Shown: positions 34,080 through 45,756, counted from the stretch's first letter. The stretch: 64,000 nt of DNA from Gonatopus flavifemur (GCA_018340375.1 JAFFJZ010000009.1:13780501-13844500), one strand, 5' to 3'. Numbers and translations: made by a program. The notes: a model not told the origin generated them from the letters alone.

Positions 34080-36270
34080 TTGTGAAATTTGTAACTGCAC
34101 GTTTCAATTGAATTCATGAAAAAGTATGAAATTTTCAGGAACCAATCTTCAATCCTTTATCCATCGCAGTAGAATCGTTCGGAGAAACCGTAACGTTTCG
34201 CAACGACCCTGACGCGTTAATATTTGATGATATCAATGATTGAAAAATTACCCCCCGCAAATGTCTCTGGCTCGTCGGATTCCAAGGTCCGTTTGTGATT
34301 ACTTGGGGAACGCGGGTCACAGATTATTCAACATGACTGGCTTGAACTTCAAACGGTTACTTTATTGGACCAATTGATCAAAGGAGCTTGGTGTTAGGAG
34401 AAGAATTGATCAATAGTGACTCAAATTATATACATTAGACAAAGATAGAAAGAGGCGTTTTGCCTATGTTATGTACAGCGACTTTGATTCTATCAAGTTT
34501 ATCAAGTCATTACTTATCAGTCTAGACTGTATATGGGAAAACGTGTGCACACGCGATCGGGGAGGTACGCGATGTTTTGATGGATAGGATCGTACCGAAT
34601 CCACCAGGAATGACGAGTTTACGATGATTAAACACCGGTATAGTATTTACGCACGGACGTTGATTGGTCGTCCGAATAAATTGAAATGCTGAACGTGACC
34701 GGTTAAAGGTCAAGGTTCTAGCGAGATTATTCCGGATCTCAAGAAATGCCGTTTTCCGATGAGCTCAGATGGAGACGAATCGATTCTAGATGTTAAGTTC
34801 CGGTTTTGATACAGACTGACACGGGGACAAACTAATCGACGTGGTTGGATCTTAGGATGGTTAGAAAAGGGAGGATTCTAGTGACTTCTAGCGATTAAAC
34901 TGATCCTTGGCCGTGAGAGGTTGGCCATAGTGGAACTCCCTGAAACCGCAGCCGTGAGGGGTTGGCGTTGCGTCATATCCCCCGGTGGGCTGGATGTCAC
35001 GCCTGAGAAAGAGAAGGTGGCACAGCGAACTCTTCCCTTCCCTTCGCCCTAACGAATCTGTAGTCTAGTGGAACTGGTGGCACCAAGTCCCCCCCCCTCC
35101 CCCGATCCTAGACAACCCATCAGCTTGGTTTGTTTCGTGGCCCCACAACGCTGGTGGTTCAAGTGGGTCCTGAAAAGGATCGGTCATTCTCGACTTCTCA
35201 ACTCAAATGTCCCCCCTAATTGGCTGGGCAGTGCCACTAGAGAACCCCCTCCCCTAACCAATCTCTGCCCTTGAGGAGAGTATAACTTTTCCGTTCACCT
35301 TCCCTAACCAATTAACCAAACTATCTGTGAGTATGACTGCACAGAATCGGTCTTTGCGTAATGGCCGCGACTGCGGCTAGACCGGCTCTAATCCTTAGAG
35401 TCTGAGCACACAAGCTACGTAAACGTAAGAACGGACGCACAGAAACCGTATACGAGATCTACGCAACCTTCCGTTCCTTAAGTTCACGTAACTTGAGGCT
35501 TTAAAATACTCACCGAAGGACCGCGAAGGACGAGACGCTTTGGCAGGGATGCCAGGAAAAACGGTGCGGACCGAAAAATCAGTCCCTCCATTGTTCATAC
35601 AATGACACGTTCGTTGACGTATGACTCACATGTATACAAGAGATTCATCGTGTGCACGGTAAAGGGCCTGATTTTTCGGTCCACACCGTCTTCCCTGGCA
35701 TCACTGCGCTTTGGTAAGCCACGGAGAAGAGAAGTGTCGAACCTTACGCTAGCACCTTCTTATAATTCTTGCTTGGGTTAATCCTTAGTGCGAGCTACGG
35801 TACGCCGCCTACCGGTTACAAATCAAAGGTACGGTAGCACATGTGTGTCCTTCTCTAATATACTTTTGTCCCGTGTCATTTTTGTTCATGCGTGGTGCGT
35901 GAGGTAAAGTCAATTTGGTGGTCGGGTTTGTTCACCTCCCGTCATATTTCGTGTGTCGTGTGAATTAATTATAGTTTCTCGTGTTTCAACGGTTCGCGAT
36001 CAATCAATTTGGTTAGTAGCCAGTGTAGTGTGATGTTTTCGTGCGAGTGTAACCTCGTTGATGCCGTGTGTGATTTCTCGTGAGTGATACGTTTCGTGGT
36101 ATTTGTTGCGAATCCGGAGATGTCTTCAATTTCAGGTGAGAATTTTTATTCATACATTACCCTTATGTGATTAACACTAACTTCTTTCGTTTCAGGATCC
36201 TAAGGTGACGGTGTTCCTATATGGTAAGCTAAGTATCGTTCCTTCCCAGACAGTTGTCTGAACGTTTTGA
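34080..36270 (+). other. GC-richer leader-like region, truncated relative of 58.5-59.2 kb
   Basis: Base composition rises and CpG words are common. Near 35921-35955, CGGGTTTGTTCACCTCCCGT then CATATTTCGTG matches 58817-58847 (CGGGTTTGTTTATAACCTGT then CATATTTCGCG). As at 59.0 kb, a short intron candidate (36136-36195, GTGAGA...TTTCAG), an exon of about 27 bases and a donor GGTAAGCTAAGTATCGTTCC (36223) follow. An inverted repeat (35540-35580 against 35668-35705, around GATTTTTCGGTCC) lies inside. No protein is recognised. It may be the 5' end of a transposon or a non-coding transcript; similarity stops after the donor. Confidence 0.55.
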
Positions 36271-36551
36271 AAACATGCACTTGGTTCTGCGTGTTTTGGT
36301 CTCCGCCTTAACAGCAAAATGCTGAGCCAATATGCAGCAGAAGGTTGAAACGTACAACAAAAGTCTGAAGCAATTTGCAGGAACGTTGCGTCGCCAAATG
36401 CGCAACAATATGCTGTAAATCTAGAATTTTAGTTCGGGTTGTTATCGTGTTGCTACAAACGTGTTTGAACAAACGAAACCCTGATCATTGATCTAACACA
36501 TTGAATGTTCATAAAACCCACTTGAAAATCCATAAGTTAGCGTAATATTAA

Positions 36552-36831
36552 CCCTCCAAGTACACACATCCTTTCACACCTTCAGAGCACACAGAGGTGC
36601 AAATTCGCACCACGCAACTTTATCGATTAATAACTTGGTTCCTGTTCGACCAATTTGACCTTATTTTTTATCAATTTGAAAGGAAAACTGTGCCGATGAA
36701 CGTGGTATGGAAAAAAATTCACAAATATTCCATTTGATCAGTAAAAAAACACGAGAATAAAATAAATTTTTGACGAGAAGCGAAGTCTTAAAATGGTTGG
36801 TGCGAATTTGCACCTATGTGTACTTGAAGGG
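36552..36831. mobile_element. 280-bp TTAA-flanked MITE
   Basis: TTAA at 36548-36551 and 36832-36835 flanks CCCTCCAAGTACACACA and its inverse (TGTGTACTTGAAGGG). Inner arms GGTGCAAATTCGCACC and GGTGCGAATTTGCACC also pair. The duplication and CCC start are piggyBac-like. Non-coding. Confidence 0.85.
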
Positions 36832-36835
36832 TTAA

Positions 36836-37660
36836 AATTAAATATAACAGGGTGAGAAATGAAGTAAGATAACGATCTTTGACAGAAGAATTTGATTTGT
36901 TTCCTAAATTTCGATTAGAGAGTTGATAACCAACCTGTTATGTTCCACACAGCACAGGACTTCAAAAAGAAATCTTGAGAACTTATATTGAATTTTTCAA
37001 GCTCCAATTGAATTTTTCATGAACTCTTTCTGAACTTGTGCGCTATATGGGCTTAGAGAGTATATTATCATAATTGACGCTCAATCTGAGAAATTCTACC
37101 AGCATCCACTTGCTCATGTCCTACTAGAAATCTCACACAGCACAAGCATCTCCCAAATAAACTCCCACCATGACAGTTCCGGAAGAATGGCAACAATCAT
37201 TATGTTGGAGGAATTTTGTTTTTTGTTCAATTATGAAAAAATGCATGCAACTGCATAAAATAGTATCTTGTGCCTTGTGTAACTGCAATCTTCTCTATTA
37301 CTACGGAAAATTGAATACTTGAATACATGAACACATGAAGGTACCTAATTCATGTGCCCAATCGAGGCTCTTTTTTAAATGCTTTCTTGTCAAGATCTCG
37401 ATACAATTAATCCAAATATCACTAGGAATATTTACTTCTTCATTTGAATTACTTTCTGGAGTCTTTCAATAACTTCCTTACTTCCCACATAGCACCCTGG
37501 TCCTGTTTAGTTCCTGAAGAGTTCTTAATGAATTCATCGTTGGACTTTTTAAGAGTCCCCAGCATGACAGTTCAGGATGAGTTTCTTATGAATCCCTAGT
37601 ATTCAAAGAGAACTCTTGAAGAATTCTTAAGAATTCATTATGAATTCTCTTGGAACTGAC
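36836..37660. other. GAATTC-rich repeat debris
   Basis: Fragments of the CCCACA/GAATTC family (CACACAGCACAAGCATC, CATGACAGTTC) are scattered here without clear paired ends. No gene. Confidence 0.4.
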
Positions 37661-37662
37661 AT

Positions 37663-37760
37663 ACTCTCTAAGATGGAAAGAGTCAGATTCCCACTCGAAC
37701 GAGAAGATAGGTTCCCTTCTGGCTGCCTACAGAGTAAATCATCATTCTAACACAGGGTAG
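37663..37760 (+). repeat. Inverted partner of 41262-41348, copy 1
   Basis: ACTCTCTAA, ACTCGAACGAGAAGATAGGT, GGCTGCCT and CAGGGTAGCGACA occur here in the same order as on the minus strand at 41262-41348. Both copies are followed by ATTCCCTGAGA-type repeats. Confidence 0.7.
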
Positions 37761-37960
37761 CGACAAAAATCTCATCTTCAAATTCCCTGAGAATTCCCGG
37801 TTTTCCAAGAGTACTTTTTGTGAATTTCCCTGAGGTTTGTGAACTTTTATATTATGTACAAATAAAATGTTTTCCAACGCTTAAGTATCAATTATTTCGA
37901 CTCAGCAAATAGAATTTTGATGATAAGCATAAAATTTGATGATTTTCATCGTTGAACGCA

Positions 37961-38372
37961 CACGGAGAGATATTTATAGTTAAATTTACTACGTGATTAT
38001 TGAAACCGAGGAGCAGACTGACTTTCCAATGGAATTCACTGTAAGACATTGTAAATGTGATCAGGTTTCTACAGAGTGAAAAATTTTGTGGTTTTTTAAC
38101 ACATGCGCATGTCCCAAACGGTCCACTCAAAATTCGTTTTGAATATTGATACTAAGAATGTGTGGAATTGACGCGAAAGTGTTAATTTACATTGAAACTC
38201 TATCATCTTGATAAATTTTGTGTTGACTTTCAATACGAATATTGAGTGGACAGATTTTAATACAAAATTTTGTACTGCGTATTGTTTCGTCATAATAAAT
38301 TTTATTGTAATTTCAGCCTGTTCTTCGATTACAAAGCACCATAGTGAATTCAATTCTACGTACCTCTCCGTG
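37961..38372. mobile_element. CACGGAGAG MITE with a nested element
   Basis: The ends CACGGAGAGATATTTA and inverse CACGGAGAGGTACGTA are flanked by CA on both sides. A second MITE (38072-38279) sits inside. Net length is about 200 bp. Confidence 0.75.
38072..38279. mobile_element. CACAGCGAAAA-family MITE, copy 2
   Basis: CAGAGTGAAAAATTTTGTG and inverted CGCAGTACAAAATTTTGT, flanked by TA, enclose ACACATGCGCATGT and GGTCCACTC. These match the copy at 28211-28427 (ACACACGTGTATGTTCC, GGTCCACTC). Confidence 0.72.
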
Positions 38373-38715
38373 CAGAGTTGATATAATAATATACTTCCGA
38401 GTATTGTATATGGTTTATGACACCCCCGTCAAAAGTCACCGCGAGTCACACCTACGATTGCCTAGGAACCCACATGGAAATCAATGGGTACCCATGAAAT
38501 TCCCATGTAGATTTCTATGGGACTCACCTGGATTTTTTTGATAGGGATGTAAAAAAACTGAGTATTTTACGTGCAAAATCAACTTCTTGCTCTTGAGGAG
38601 GGTGAAAGGATGTTACATACATTGTACTTCAGAAACCAGGTATATCACGTAAGAAATCACAAAATTACGTCACAACCCCAGCTCTGGTAAAATACATGAC
38701 AAAATGAGAGTAATA

Positions 38716-38760
38716 CAGTAGAACTCCAATTATCCGAACCCCAATCATCCGAATCGCCGA
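38716..38760. repeat. pogo/Tigger-like terminal repeat fragment
   Basis: CAGTAGAACTCCAATTATCC then GAACCCCAATCATCCGAA follows a TA. This is the typical form of pogo-type terminal repeats. I found no partner end or transposase nearby. Confidence 0.45.
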
Positions 38761-38828
38761 TTTCCACAAATTGGGGATGTTGGTGGCTTGGACAATCCAA
38801 CCAAATGCTGAGGGAAAATATCTTTTAA

Positions 38829-39241
38829 GGAGATAGCCTGGCGTGGAACAAGAAAAGACAAACACCTTTTTGTTTTTCATTTCAGAAAACATACTCTCCA
38901 AATTTTTTGGAGTGAAAATCCACTCCTAAAGAGTGAAAATACTGCAAGTCCAACAAGAGTGAGATTTCACTCCTGGAGAGTGAGATTTCACTCCTGGAGA
39001 GTGAGATTTCACTCCTGGAGAGTGAATCTTCACTCCATAAGAGTGAATTTTCACTCTTTTTCCATATTTGCTGCTGTACCTTGCTCAAACTTTCACATAA
39101 TTGCACCAAACAATTAATTTGAATTCTTCAATATGCGAACAATAAACGCTGCAAATTGCAAAACTATATGCTGAACAGTTGTTTCTGAAATACATCCATA
39201 AAAAAGTGCTTGTTTCTGATGTTTTACACCAGGCTACCTCC
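38829..39241. mobile_element. 413-bp TTAA-flanked MITE with internal minisatellite
   Basis: TTAA at 38825-38828 and 39242-39245 flanks GGAGATAGCCTGGCGT and its inverse (inverse of right end: GGAGGTAGCCTGGTGT). The arms also share AAACAAGCACTTTTTT-like sequence. The centre holds a 21-bp tandem repeat. The right TTAA is shared with the next element. Confidence 0.8.
38960..39055. repeat. 21-bp tandem repeat
   Basis: About four copies of GAGTGAGATTTCACTCCTGGA occur, each itself a short palindrome, so the array can fold on either strand. Confidence 0.88.
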
Positions 39242-39245
39242 TTAA

Positions 39246-39381
39246 CCTTTAGAGGACGGGGTGACTAAAAAAATTTTTCACCATGTCTCCTGTGTTCAAC
39301 ACACCAAATTCCCCCTGAGAAACAAGAAAAATGGTGTTTCCCAGGGTGGTCCCTTTTGGGACTAGTCCCGTCCGCTCAAGG
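39246..39381. mobile_element. 136-bp TTAA-flanked MITE
   Basis: The ends CCTTTAGAGGACGGG and inverse CCTTGAGCGGACGGG are flanked by TTAA (39242-39245 and 39382-39385). The CCTTT start resembles that of the piggyBac at 22552. Confidence 0.8.
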
Positions 39382-39633
39382 TTAATAGATTTTAATTGGT
39401 CTTAAAAAGAGAGTAAGGATCCCTTGAATGCAGGTGAAAGATTGGCGAGATTTTGATCACCTCTTCCTTGACGTAAACCGATCACATTCAGGCGAAAATT
39501 TTTTAATCGGTTCTAATACGTCTTCTTAAGCAGGGTCATTTCCCAATTCATATGATGGAAAGGAACCCAATAAACATTTTTGTGGAAATCTTACGGGACA
39601 TAGATATCTTAAACGTATATAGAAGATGTATTA

Positions 39634-39855
39634 CACTGAAAAAAAGGCTGGTAACAGTTATCAAATGATATTTTTGAATATGACCAATCAAATATTCGAT
39701 AACATTAATCGAATATTCAATAATGTTTATAAATTATGTTCATAATTATCGAATATTTAATAGATATTATTGATATTTAATTAATGCTATCGAATATTTG
39801 ATCGGTCATATTCAAGAATATCATTTGATAACTGTGACCTGCTTTTTTTTCAGTG
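39634..39855. mobile_element. 222-bp CACTGAAAAAAA MITE
   Basis: Nearly palindromic over its whole length. CACTGAAAAAAAGGCTGGTA and inverse CACTGAAAAAAAAGCAGGTC lead into CAGTTATCAAATGATATT in both arms. TA flanks. Loop of ATCGAATATT words. Confidence 0.9.
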
Positions 39856-40190
39856 TATGCAACATTGTAAGGCATCTTTTGGATCGCTTCAATGTATCTT
39901 TTAGAGTGATCCAAAAGAGGGATTCGAAAATGTTTACTGGGAAAGTATTCGTGAAAATTTTCGAGAACTACAATGCGATTCGTGACTGAGTATGAATAAA
40001 AGGTTTTCTGGAGGTTTGTTTCATCACTTTTTGTATTCTTCTTCCAAACCAAGCCAAATCTCATACGGCACAAGGATATAAATTGGATATCTAAGATATT
40101 TTCGACATCCAATGCAGATCCAATGGACGTCAAATGAATATTAGACGAATATTGGAATATCCAGTGAATACTTGATAGATGCCATATTTA

Positions 40191-40341
40191 CTCTCTAAAT
40201 CCGAATCAGTGAAAAGTACTGAGAATCAGTGAATTCCACTGACCAACCAGTGCTAAGTCGTCCACTGTGGACGACTTGGGACTGATTCGCCAGTGAAATT
40301 CACTGATTCTCAGTACTTTTCACTGATTCGGATTTACAGAG
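40191..40341. mobile_element. 151-bp palindromic MITE
   Basis: CTCTCTAAATCCGAATCAGT and inverse CTCTGTAAATCCGAATCAGT, flanked by TA. The arms of more than 50 bp are almost exact, with a second inner palindrome AAGTCGTCCACTGTGGACGACTT. Confidence 0.88.
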
Positions 40342-40343
40342 TA

Positions 40344-41261
40344 GACTTGCTGTATGAGATCTGTACCCAGATAAGACACGATGGATTCTTTTTCAAGAAC
40401 ATGAAATAGAATTCTTCAAGAACTCTGTTCGAACTAATGAATTCATAATGAACTCTGGAGGAGTTCAATGTTTGAGACATTCACGAATACTATGAGGGTA
40501 CTGTGAGAATACTTTCAGAATTGTTTCAGTACTCTCACAGGACTCGTTAATGTCTTAAACATTGAACTCCTCCAAACTCTTGTTGAATTCATCAAATTCA
40601 AAAAGAGTTCTTGAACAATTCTATTTCTTGTTCTTGAGAAAGAATTTTCCATGTGCTATCAGGTTATTGAATTATTTTTCAAATTTTTGTGTAGTGAAAG
40701 TTACAAGCTCACTTTCTATGTTCTACTGGATAAATTTTGGTCAATTATGATTTTTTTAAAAAAGCACTGAAAGTTGTTTCCTTATCAGAATAGAATTGAA
40801 TGAAAAGAACAATTAACAATCAACAATTTTTCAATACAGAAAATAGTTCAAATTTATTCACTACGGGAATACAGATGAACTGTAAGCATTAGATATTCTC
40901 GGAATATTCTAGAAAAATTAAACAAAATCTGACTGATTATTACAATTCATTCATATTCCTTTAGATATCAGCTATTTCCTGTATTAAAAAATTGTTAAAT
41001 GTTTCCTTCATTCAATTTCATTTTGATAAGAAGAAAAAATCAAAAAATTATATTTATATATTTTAATTCCAATGTGAGATTTCCATAAGAATCAGTTAAA
41101 AGTTAGGTAAAAGTAAAAAGAAAATAATGGAAATACCGAATCTCAATTTGAAACTCGACTTCCCACACATTTCCCTGAGTTTCCAATTTTATTTCCGAAA
41201 TTCCCTGAGATTTCCCTGATTTCCCTGATTTCCCAGTTCTGTCACCACCCTGTAACAGAAT
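40344..41261. other. AT-rich and GAATTC-rich DNA, no gene seen
   Basis: A hairpin at about 40460-40580 pairs TTCAATGTTTGAGACATT with AATGTCTTAAACATTGAA around a loop of ACTCTCACAGGACTC words. No coding similarity. Confidence 0.45.
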
Positions 41262-41348
41262 GGAATTTCACTCTTCAGGCAGCCGGAAAGGAACCTGTCT
41301 TCCCGTTCGAGTGAAATTCTCACCCTACCGTATTTAGAGAGTGAAGAG
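41262..41348 (-). repeat. Inverted partner of 37663-37760, copy 2
   Basis: See 37663. Here the segment also contains GAATTTCACTC facing GAGTGAAATTC. Confidence 0.7.
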
Positions 41349-41480
41349 AGTTCATTTGGGACATGCTTGTGCTGTGGGGGTTTCTAGAATTGTTTCTCCC
41401 ACTCCCTGATTCTCCATGATCGATTTTCACTTCCTTGAATTTTCCCCGACTTCCCAGAAGTATAATATCGGGCATAATTG

Positions 41481-41737
41481 CACGGAGAAAAATTGAGTTT
41501 TACAAATTACTACATCCCTACTGAATTGGCAGGATAAGAGAAAATATCACTGTTATTGATATAGAAGTGTAGTAAAAATGTGTAATTCATCATGCAGAAG
41601 TTTGCACGCTCGTACTAAAGAATATTTTGTCAATCATCCGCTTTTACTGCACTGTCCATCAATACCAGTGATATTTTCTGATATCCTGCCAATTTGGTAG
41701 AAATGTAGTAATTTTCAAAAATGTATTTCTCTCCGTT
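41481..41737. mobile_element. 257-bp CACGGAGAAAA MITE
   Basis: CACGGAGAAAAATTGAG and decayed inverse AACGGAGAGAAATACAT are flanked by TG. The arms share AAATTACTACAT, ATTGGCAGGATA and AAAATATCACTG. Confidence 0.78.
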
Positions 41738-41906
41738 TGGTGAAAAACAATGAAACCCATAGTAATCAGATAAAGACCGATTCGTGTGGTATCGTTCTAT
41801 CACTATAGAGCTCCATCGGGGAAACTCCTATGAATCGAATTCTCGGAAAACTCAAATCGAATTCTATTCGGAGATTTTTTGATTTGTGTTGAATTTCAAA
41901 GGTTTA

Positions 41907-42095
41907 TATTGTGAAAAAAGCGGTGTCAGAATTGACACCGCATGGATTCTATAGGAGTCCACCCGGAATTCAATGTTATAATAACTCTAAATGGTATTAG
42001 AATGACACCATGCGGTATCGAAATACCACCGTACGGTGTTGAACCAATACCATTGGGAGTGGACTTTTTCTGAAACCGCCGTTTTTCGTACAGTG
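41907..42095. mobile_element. About 190-bp CACTGTRCGAAAA MITE
   Basis: The right end inverse CACTGTACGAAAAACGGC and the left TATTGTGAAAAAAGCGG pair, with TA flanks. Internal words GACACCGCATGG, GACACCATGCGG and GTACGGTGTTGA repeat a CGGTGTC theme. Confidence 0.6.
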
Positions 42096-42289
42096 TAGGA
42101 GAATTCAAGATGAATCAATAACTGAATCATCGCTTATAATCATAAATGGAATTAATCGAAAAACCCCAATGCAATATAAAAAGTTGTTAGAAAGTGAAGT
42201 TCATGACAAAATCTCAAAGAAATGTAAATAGTTTGACCAACGGTAGAAGTTGAGGTTGGTCTCCAGTTACTCTAGTCACATTGAAGTAT

Positions 42290-43230
42290 ATCGAAGAGAT
42301 TTTTTCAAAGGCGAAAACGCAGTAGATATGCCACAGATTCTTACAACATGTTGGACTCATCAGTTCCTTGGAGTAGAATCATAGGTGGCTGGAAATGAAG
42401 CAGAAATGGAGCAGACGTATCACAAATTTGTATGCTAGCTATCTTCACTATCAATCTTATTCGGTGACCTCATAGTCGAACAAAGAAGACGCAAAAGCGC
42501 AGTAAATATATCACAGATCTATCTCGATGCTGGTATCAGATTCTTTGCGTAGTGTTGCAGGAGGATAAGAAAGGAACAAAATGAAGGGGGTATTCCATAG
42601 ATCTGTGAGTTTGCTACGACCACTATCAATTTGCATTACAGATTACAAAGTGAATTCAATTGATAATGAATCCCTAGATTCGTCGAGTAGAATTACAGGT
42701 GGATGAAGGAACAAAACAGACAAGATGCGGATATATCTGTATATTAAGTACCAGCAGAATCAATATCAATAGGTAGCGTCGTAAGAAAATGAAGAAAAGA
42801 CAGGAGCGTAGTGGATATTCAACAAGTCATCGCATCAGGTATACTACTATCAGATTCTTCCAATAGAATCACCGGTGGAAGAAGAAAGAGCAAGAAGCAT
42901 ACAATGAAGAGAAGGCAGGAACGCAGAGGATATACAACAGGTTCTTGCGTCGAGTATACTACCCCAAGAGAACACAAACCTTCAGGAACGTTCGCGAACG
43001 TCCAGGAACATTCAATGAACGTTCCTGAAGGTTTGTGTTCTCTTGGGGTACTATCAGATTCTTTCAATAGAATCACTGGTAGATGAAGAAAAAGCAAGAA
43101 GGACGCAGGTTTACTATACGTCTGTATGTCACTCACCATCATGATCATCAGGTAGCGTTGAAAGAAAATGAAGAAAAGACAGGAGCGCTGTGAATATGAT
43201 ACAAATTGTTGCATCAGACGCCCTTGACGA
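42290..43230. repeat. Irregular degenerate tandem repeat
   Basis: Words such as AAAGCGCAGTAAATAT, GTATCAGATTCTT, TAGAATCACAGGTGGATGAA and AATGAAGAAAAGACAGGAGC recur at uneven spacing. One clear pair of copies starts at 42776 and 43150. Short open frames here arise from the repeat and have no recognisable product. Confidence 0.65.
42962..43048. mobile_element. 87-bp CCCCAAGAGAACAC hairpin element
   Basis: CCCCAAGAGAACACAAACCT and its exact inverse are flanked by TA. The host repeat continues across (GTATACTA / CTATCAG). The terminal word resembles the CCCGAAGAGAAC elements at 17162 and 21948. Confidence 0.88.
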
Positions 43231-44510
43231 ATGATTACGCAGACTGTTTAGGATCGACTTGACGAAAATTGAGCAGATACAGAAGTATTCTGATTTCAGA
43301 AATTGTTGTAGAATAACTACAGGTCAACCTGACTGGAGCAAATTATGAAGCAAATTATACAAGATAAGGTTTGGTCGTAGATATGCAGAAATTAAGCGGT
43401 TAGCGGATAATAGACAGGGTTGGAGGTTTTCATCAAACCAGTCATAAGACTGATTACTTCATGATGATGAACCTGACTGATATGACTGGAGATACAATTT
43501 ATTCTAGATGTTCTCTTCCACAGTTCTATCTCTCCAGATGTTTCATTCAAGCTGGATTACATTTCCATTCTTATAAACTTTTATTTTTATCTTTCATTAT
43601 CTTTTTTTTCAAATGATTCAATTCTCGAATATCATGAATATCAAATATCTTTATTTTCATATATTTTGGTATTCACAGATCATTCATGTATCTTACATAT
43701 GTGTCACGAACGAAATCATTCTTATTCAACCGCCCATTTTTCTCCTCATTTCAACATATATTCAATGATAAGGATTTGTGAGAGTGGAAATATGTGAGAA
43801 TAGATATTTATCAACAATGATATCTGGGAAAGAATTATCTGAAAATTAAGATCATTGAGAATACAGATCTTTGATGGAAAATGTTTAATTGAAAATAGAG
43901 TATTTGAGAGAAAGAATATTTCGGAGAATTAAATATGTTATAAATGATATTATAATTAGGGATATTGTTTTTGAATGACTGAAGATCAACCTGATTGATG
44001 TAGCTGGAGATAGAATTGATTCTAAAATATTTTCTCCAAAAGTTTGAATCCTCCAGTTGTTTCATTCAGGCTGAATTGTATTTCCATTCTTATGAAACCC
44101 TATCTTTAGTTTTGATTACGTTTTTTTCAAATAATTCTATTCTTCAATATCATCAACATTGAATATTTTGATCTTCACATATTTTTACTTGTGCAGGTCT
44201 GTACTCCCAAATATGTGTCGAGAATGGAAGAAAATTTCATTAAACAGCAATTTTTTCCTTCTAATGTGTACTAAAAAATGAAGACCTGTTATATTCAACA
44301 ATAAAAACCTGTTACAGTACCAATATGTAGAAATAGATATTCATGATCCGATATGATATTGAGGAGAAGAATTTTCTGAAAACAAACAAGAATAAAAATA
44401 TGAATATTATATGAAAAACCAAGTACTTGAAAGTAAAAACATTTCAGAATATCATATATGTTATAAATGAGTTAAAAATCGTAAAAATTGTTGTGGAATA
44501 ACCATCAGTA

Positions 44511-44740
44511 CACAGAGAAAAGTTTATATTGAAGATTACTTTATTTGTATGGTACTCGTGAGATATACTTTATTATGAGGATCAGAATTATATTTATTTT
44601 AAATCATAACATATTTATCTTCATCCTCACGAGAGAGTATGGTGAATCCTCGTATACTTGTGGTTCATAGCGACATAATCAAATATATCCCAAAAGTACA
44701 ATATAAATATGCTAATATCTAATATAAAATTTTTACTGTG
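44511..44740. mobile_element. 230-bp CACAGAGAAAA MITE
   Basis: CACAGAGAAAAGTTTATATT and inverse CACAGTAAAAATTTTATATT with TA on both sides; inserted in a 510-bp repeat unit. Confidence 0.8.
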
Positions 44741-45027
44741 TAGCCTGACTCGTGCGACTGAAGATACGATTTATTCTAAAATGATCTCTGCAAAAGTTTC
44801 ATCTCTACTGTTGTTACATTCAAGTTGAATGATATTTCTATTCTTACAAACCTCTATTTTTTTGTACAATCATACTTGTTTCTTTCTTTTAACTTGATTT
44901 ATTGTCTTCAAATCACAGATAACATGGAGTTCATAAAGAATCCTAAAAAAACTTCCTTCGAAATCCACGGTTCTCAAAAAGTTATTCAAGAATCAATCAA
45001 TGAACTGTATGTTACCTGGGGTATCAT

Positions 45028-45309
45028 GCCATACAGCACACGAGTTCCTGCAAAGAGTTCCCGTTATGCTAATCAATATGTATTCATTATAAATATCTTG
45101 AATTCAAAATGAACTATTAATGAACAACTCAATGTTAAGAAAGGACTCATATCGAGATTTCATAGCGAATTGTCCGGACATTCAAGACGTTCCCATTTTG
45201 AATTCAAAATATTAATAATGAATCCATATTGACTAGCATGACGGGAACTATTCAAGAGGTCTTTAGGAAGTATTGATAAATTAAAATTGATCATTTGTGC
45301 TGTTTGGGA
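45028..45309. mobile_element. CCCACA-family element
   Basis: GCCATACAGCACACGAGTTC and right inverse CCCAAACAGCACAAATGATC are flanked by AT. The core has GAATTCAAAATGAAC facing GTTCCCATTTTGAATTC. Confidence 0.65.
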
Positions 45310-45376
45310 TCAAAGCCAAATGACTTTATTTTCACGTATTTGCACTCTCACAGATCCTGATTTGTAAATATGTATT

Positions 45377-45736
45377 CCCATGCAGCACCAGAGACTTCAG
45401 TAATGTCTCATTTACATTTCAATCTTTTACCTTCATTACAGTCAAGTATACTTCCACAGAAATATGTCAAAAATCTGTCGATTGAAATTTTACCTACTTG
45501 CCATGTCTCGAATATATTACGAGGGAAACATTACAATGGAATATTTTATAAATATTCCCAAAACATTCCAGAAATAATTCAGAATTGTTGCATTGAAATG
45601 TAAGATTAGCGGACATTGCAATATTTCTGGAGGGACTCTGAGACCTCATGTGACATACAGCAATGTCATGGAAATATTTCAATGGTTCGCATGTTAGATT
45701 TCTGCAATCTTAATGAAATCTTCGGTGCTGTACGGG
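45377..45736. mobile_element. 360-bp CCCATGCAGCACC element
   Basis: CCCATGCAGCACCAGAGAC and inverse CCCGTACAGCACCGAAGAT, flanked by TT. The repeat unit continues on both sides (AAATATGTA / GAGAATGG), so the insertion is clear. Confidence 0.75.
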
Positions 45737-45756
45737 TTGAGAATGGAAAACAATCT

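Larger units (their letters stand above)
43430..45756. repeat. About 510-bp tandem repeat array, left part
   Basis: The landmark CTGGAGATA...TTATTCTA...TTTCATTCAAGCTG starts near 43478, 43988 and 44742. The 754-bp last spacing becomes about 522 after removing the 230-bp MITE at 44511. A second landmark (GTGTCnnGAATGG...TTATTCAAC) is seen near 43705, 44213 and 45738. The array resumes after the BEL element at 53029. Copies are diverged. No coding function. Confidence 0.78.

Noticed and set aside
38960..39055. Regular short repeats that could suggest a CRISPR array
   Set aside because: Units are contiguous with no unique spacers and lie in a MITE of a eukaryotic genome.
42811..43214. Overlapping open frames on both strands
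   Set aside because: They come from the degenerate tandem repeat and an 87-bp hairpin element; no family resemblance.
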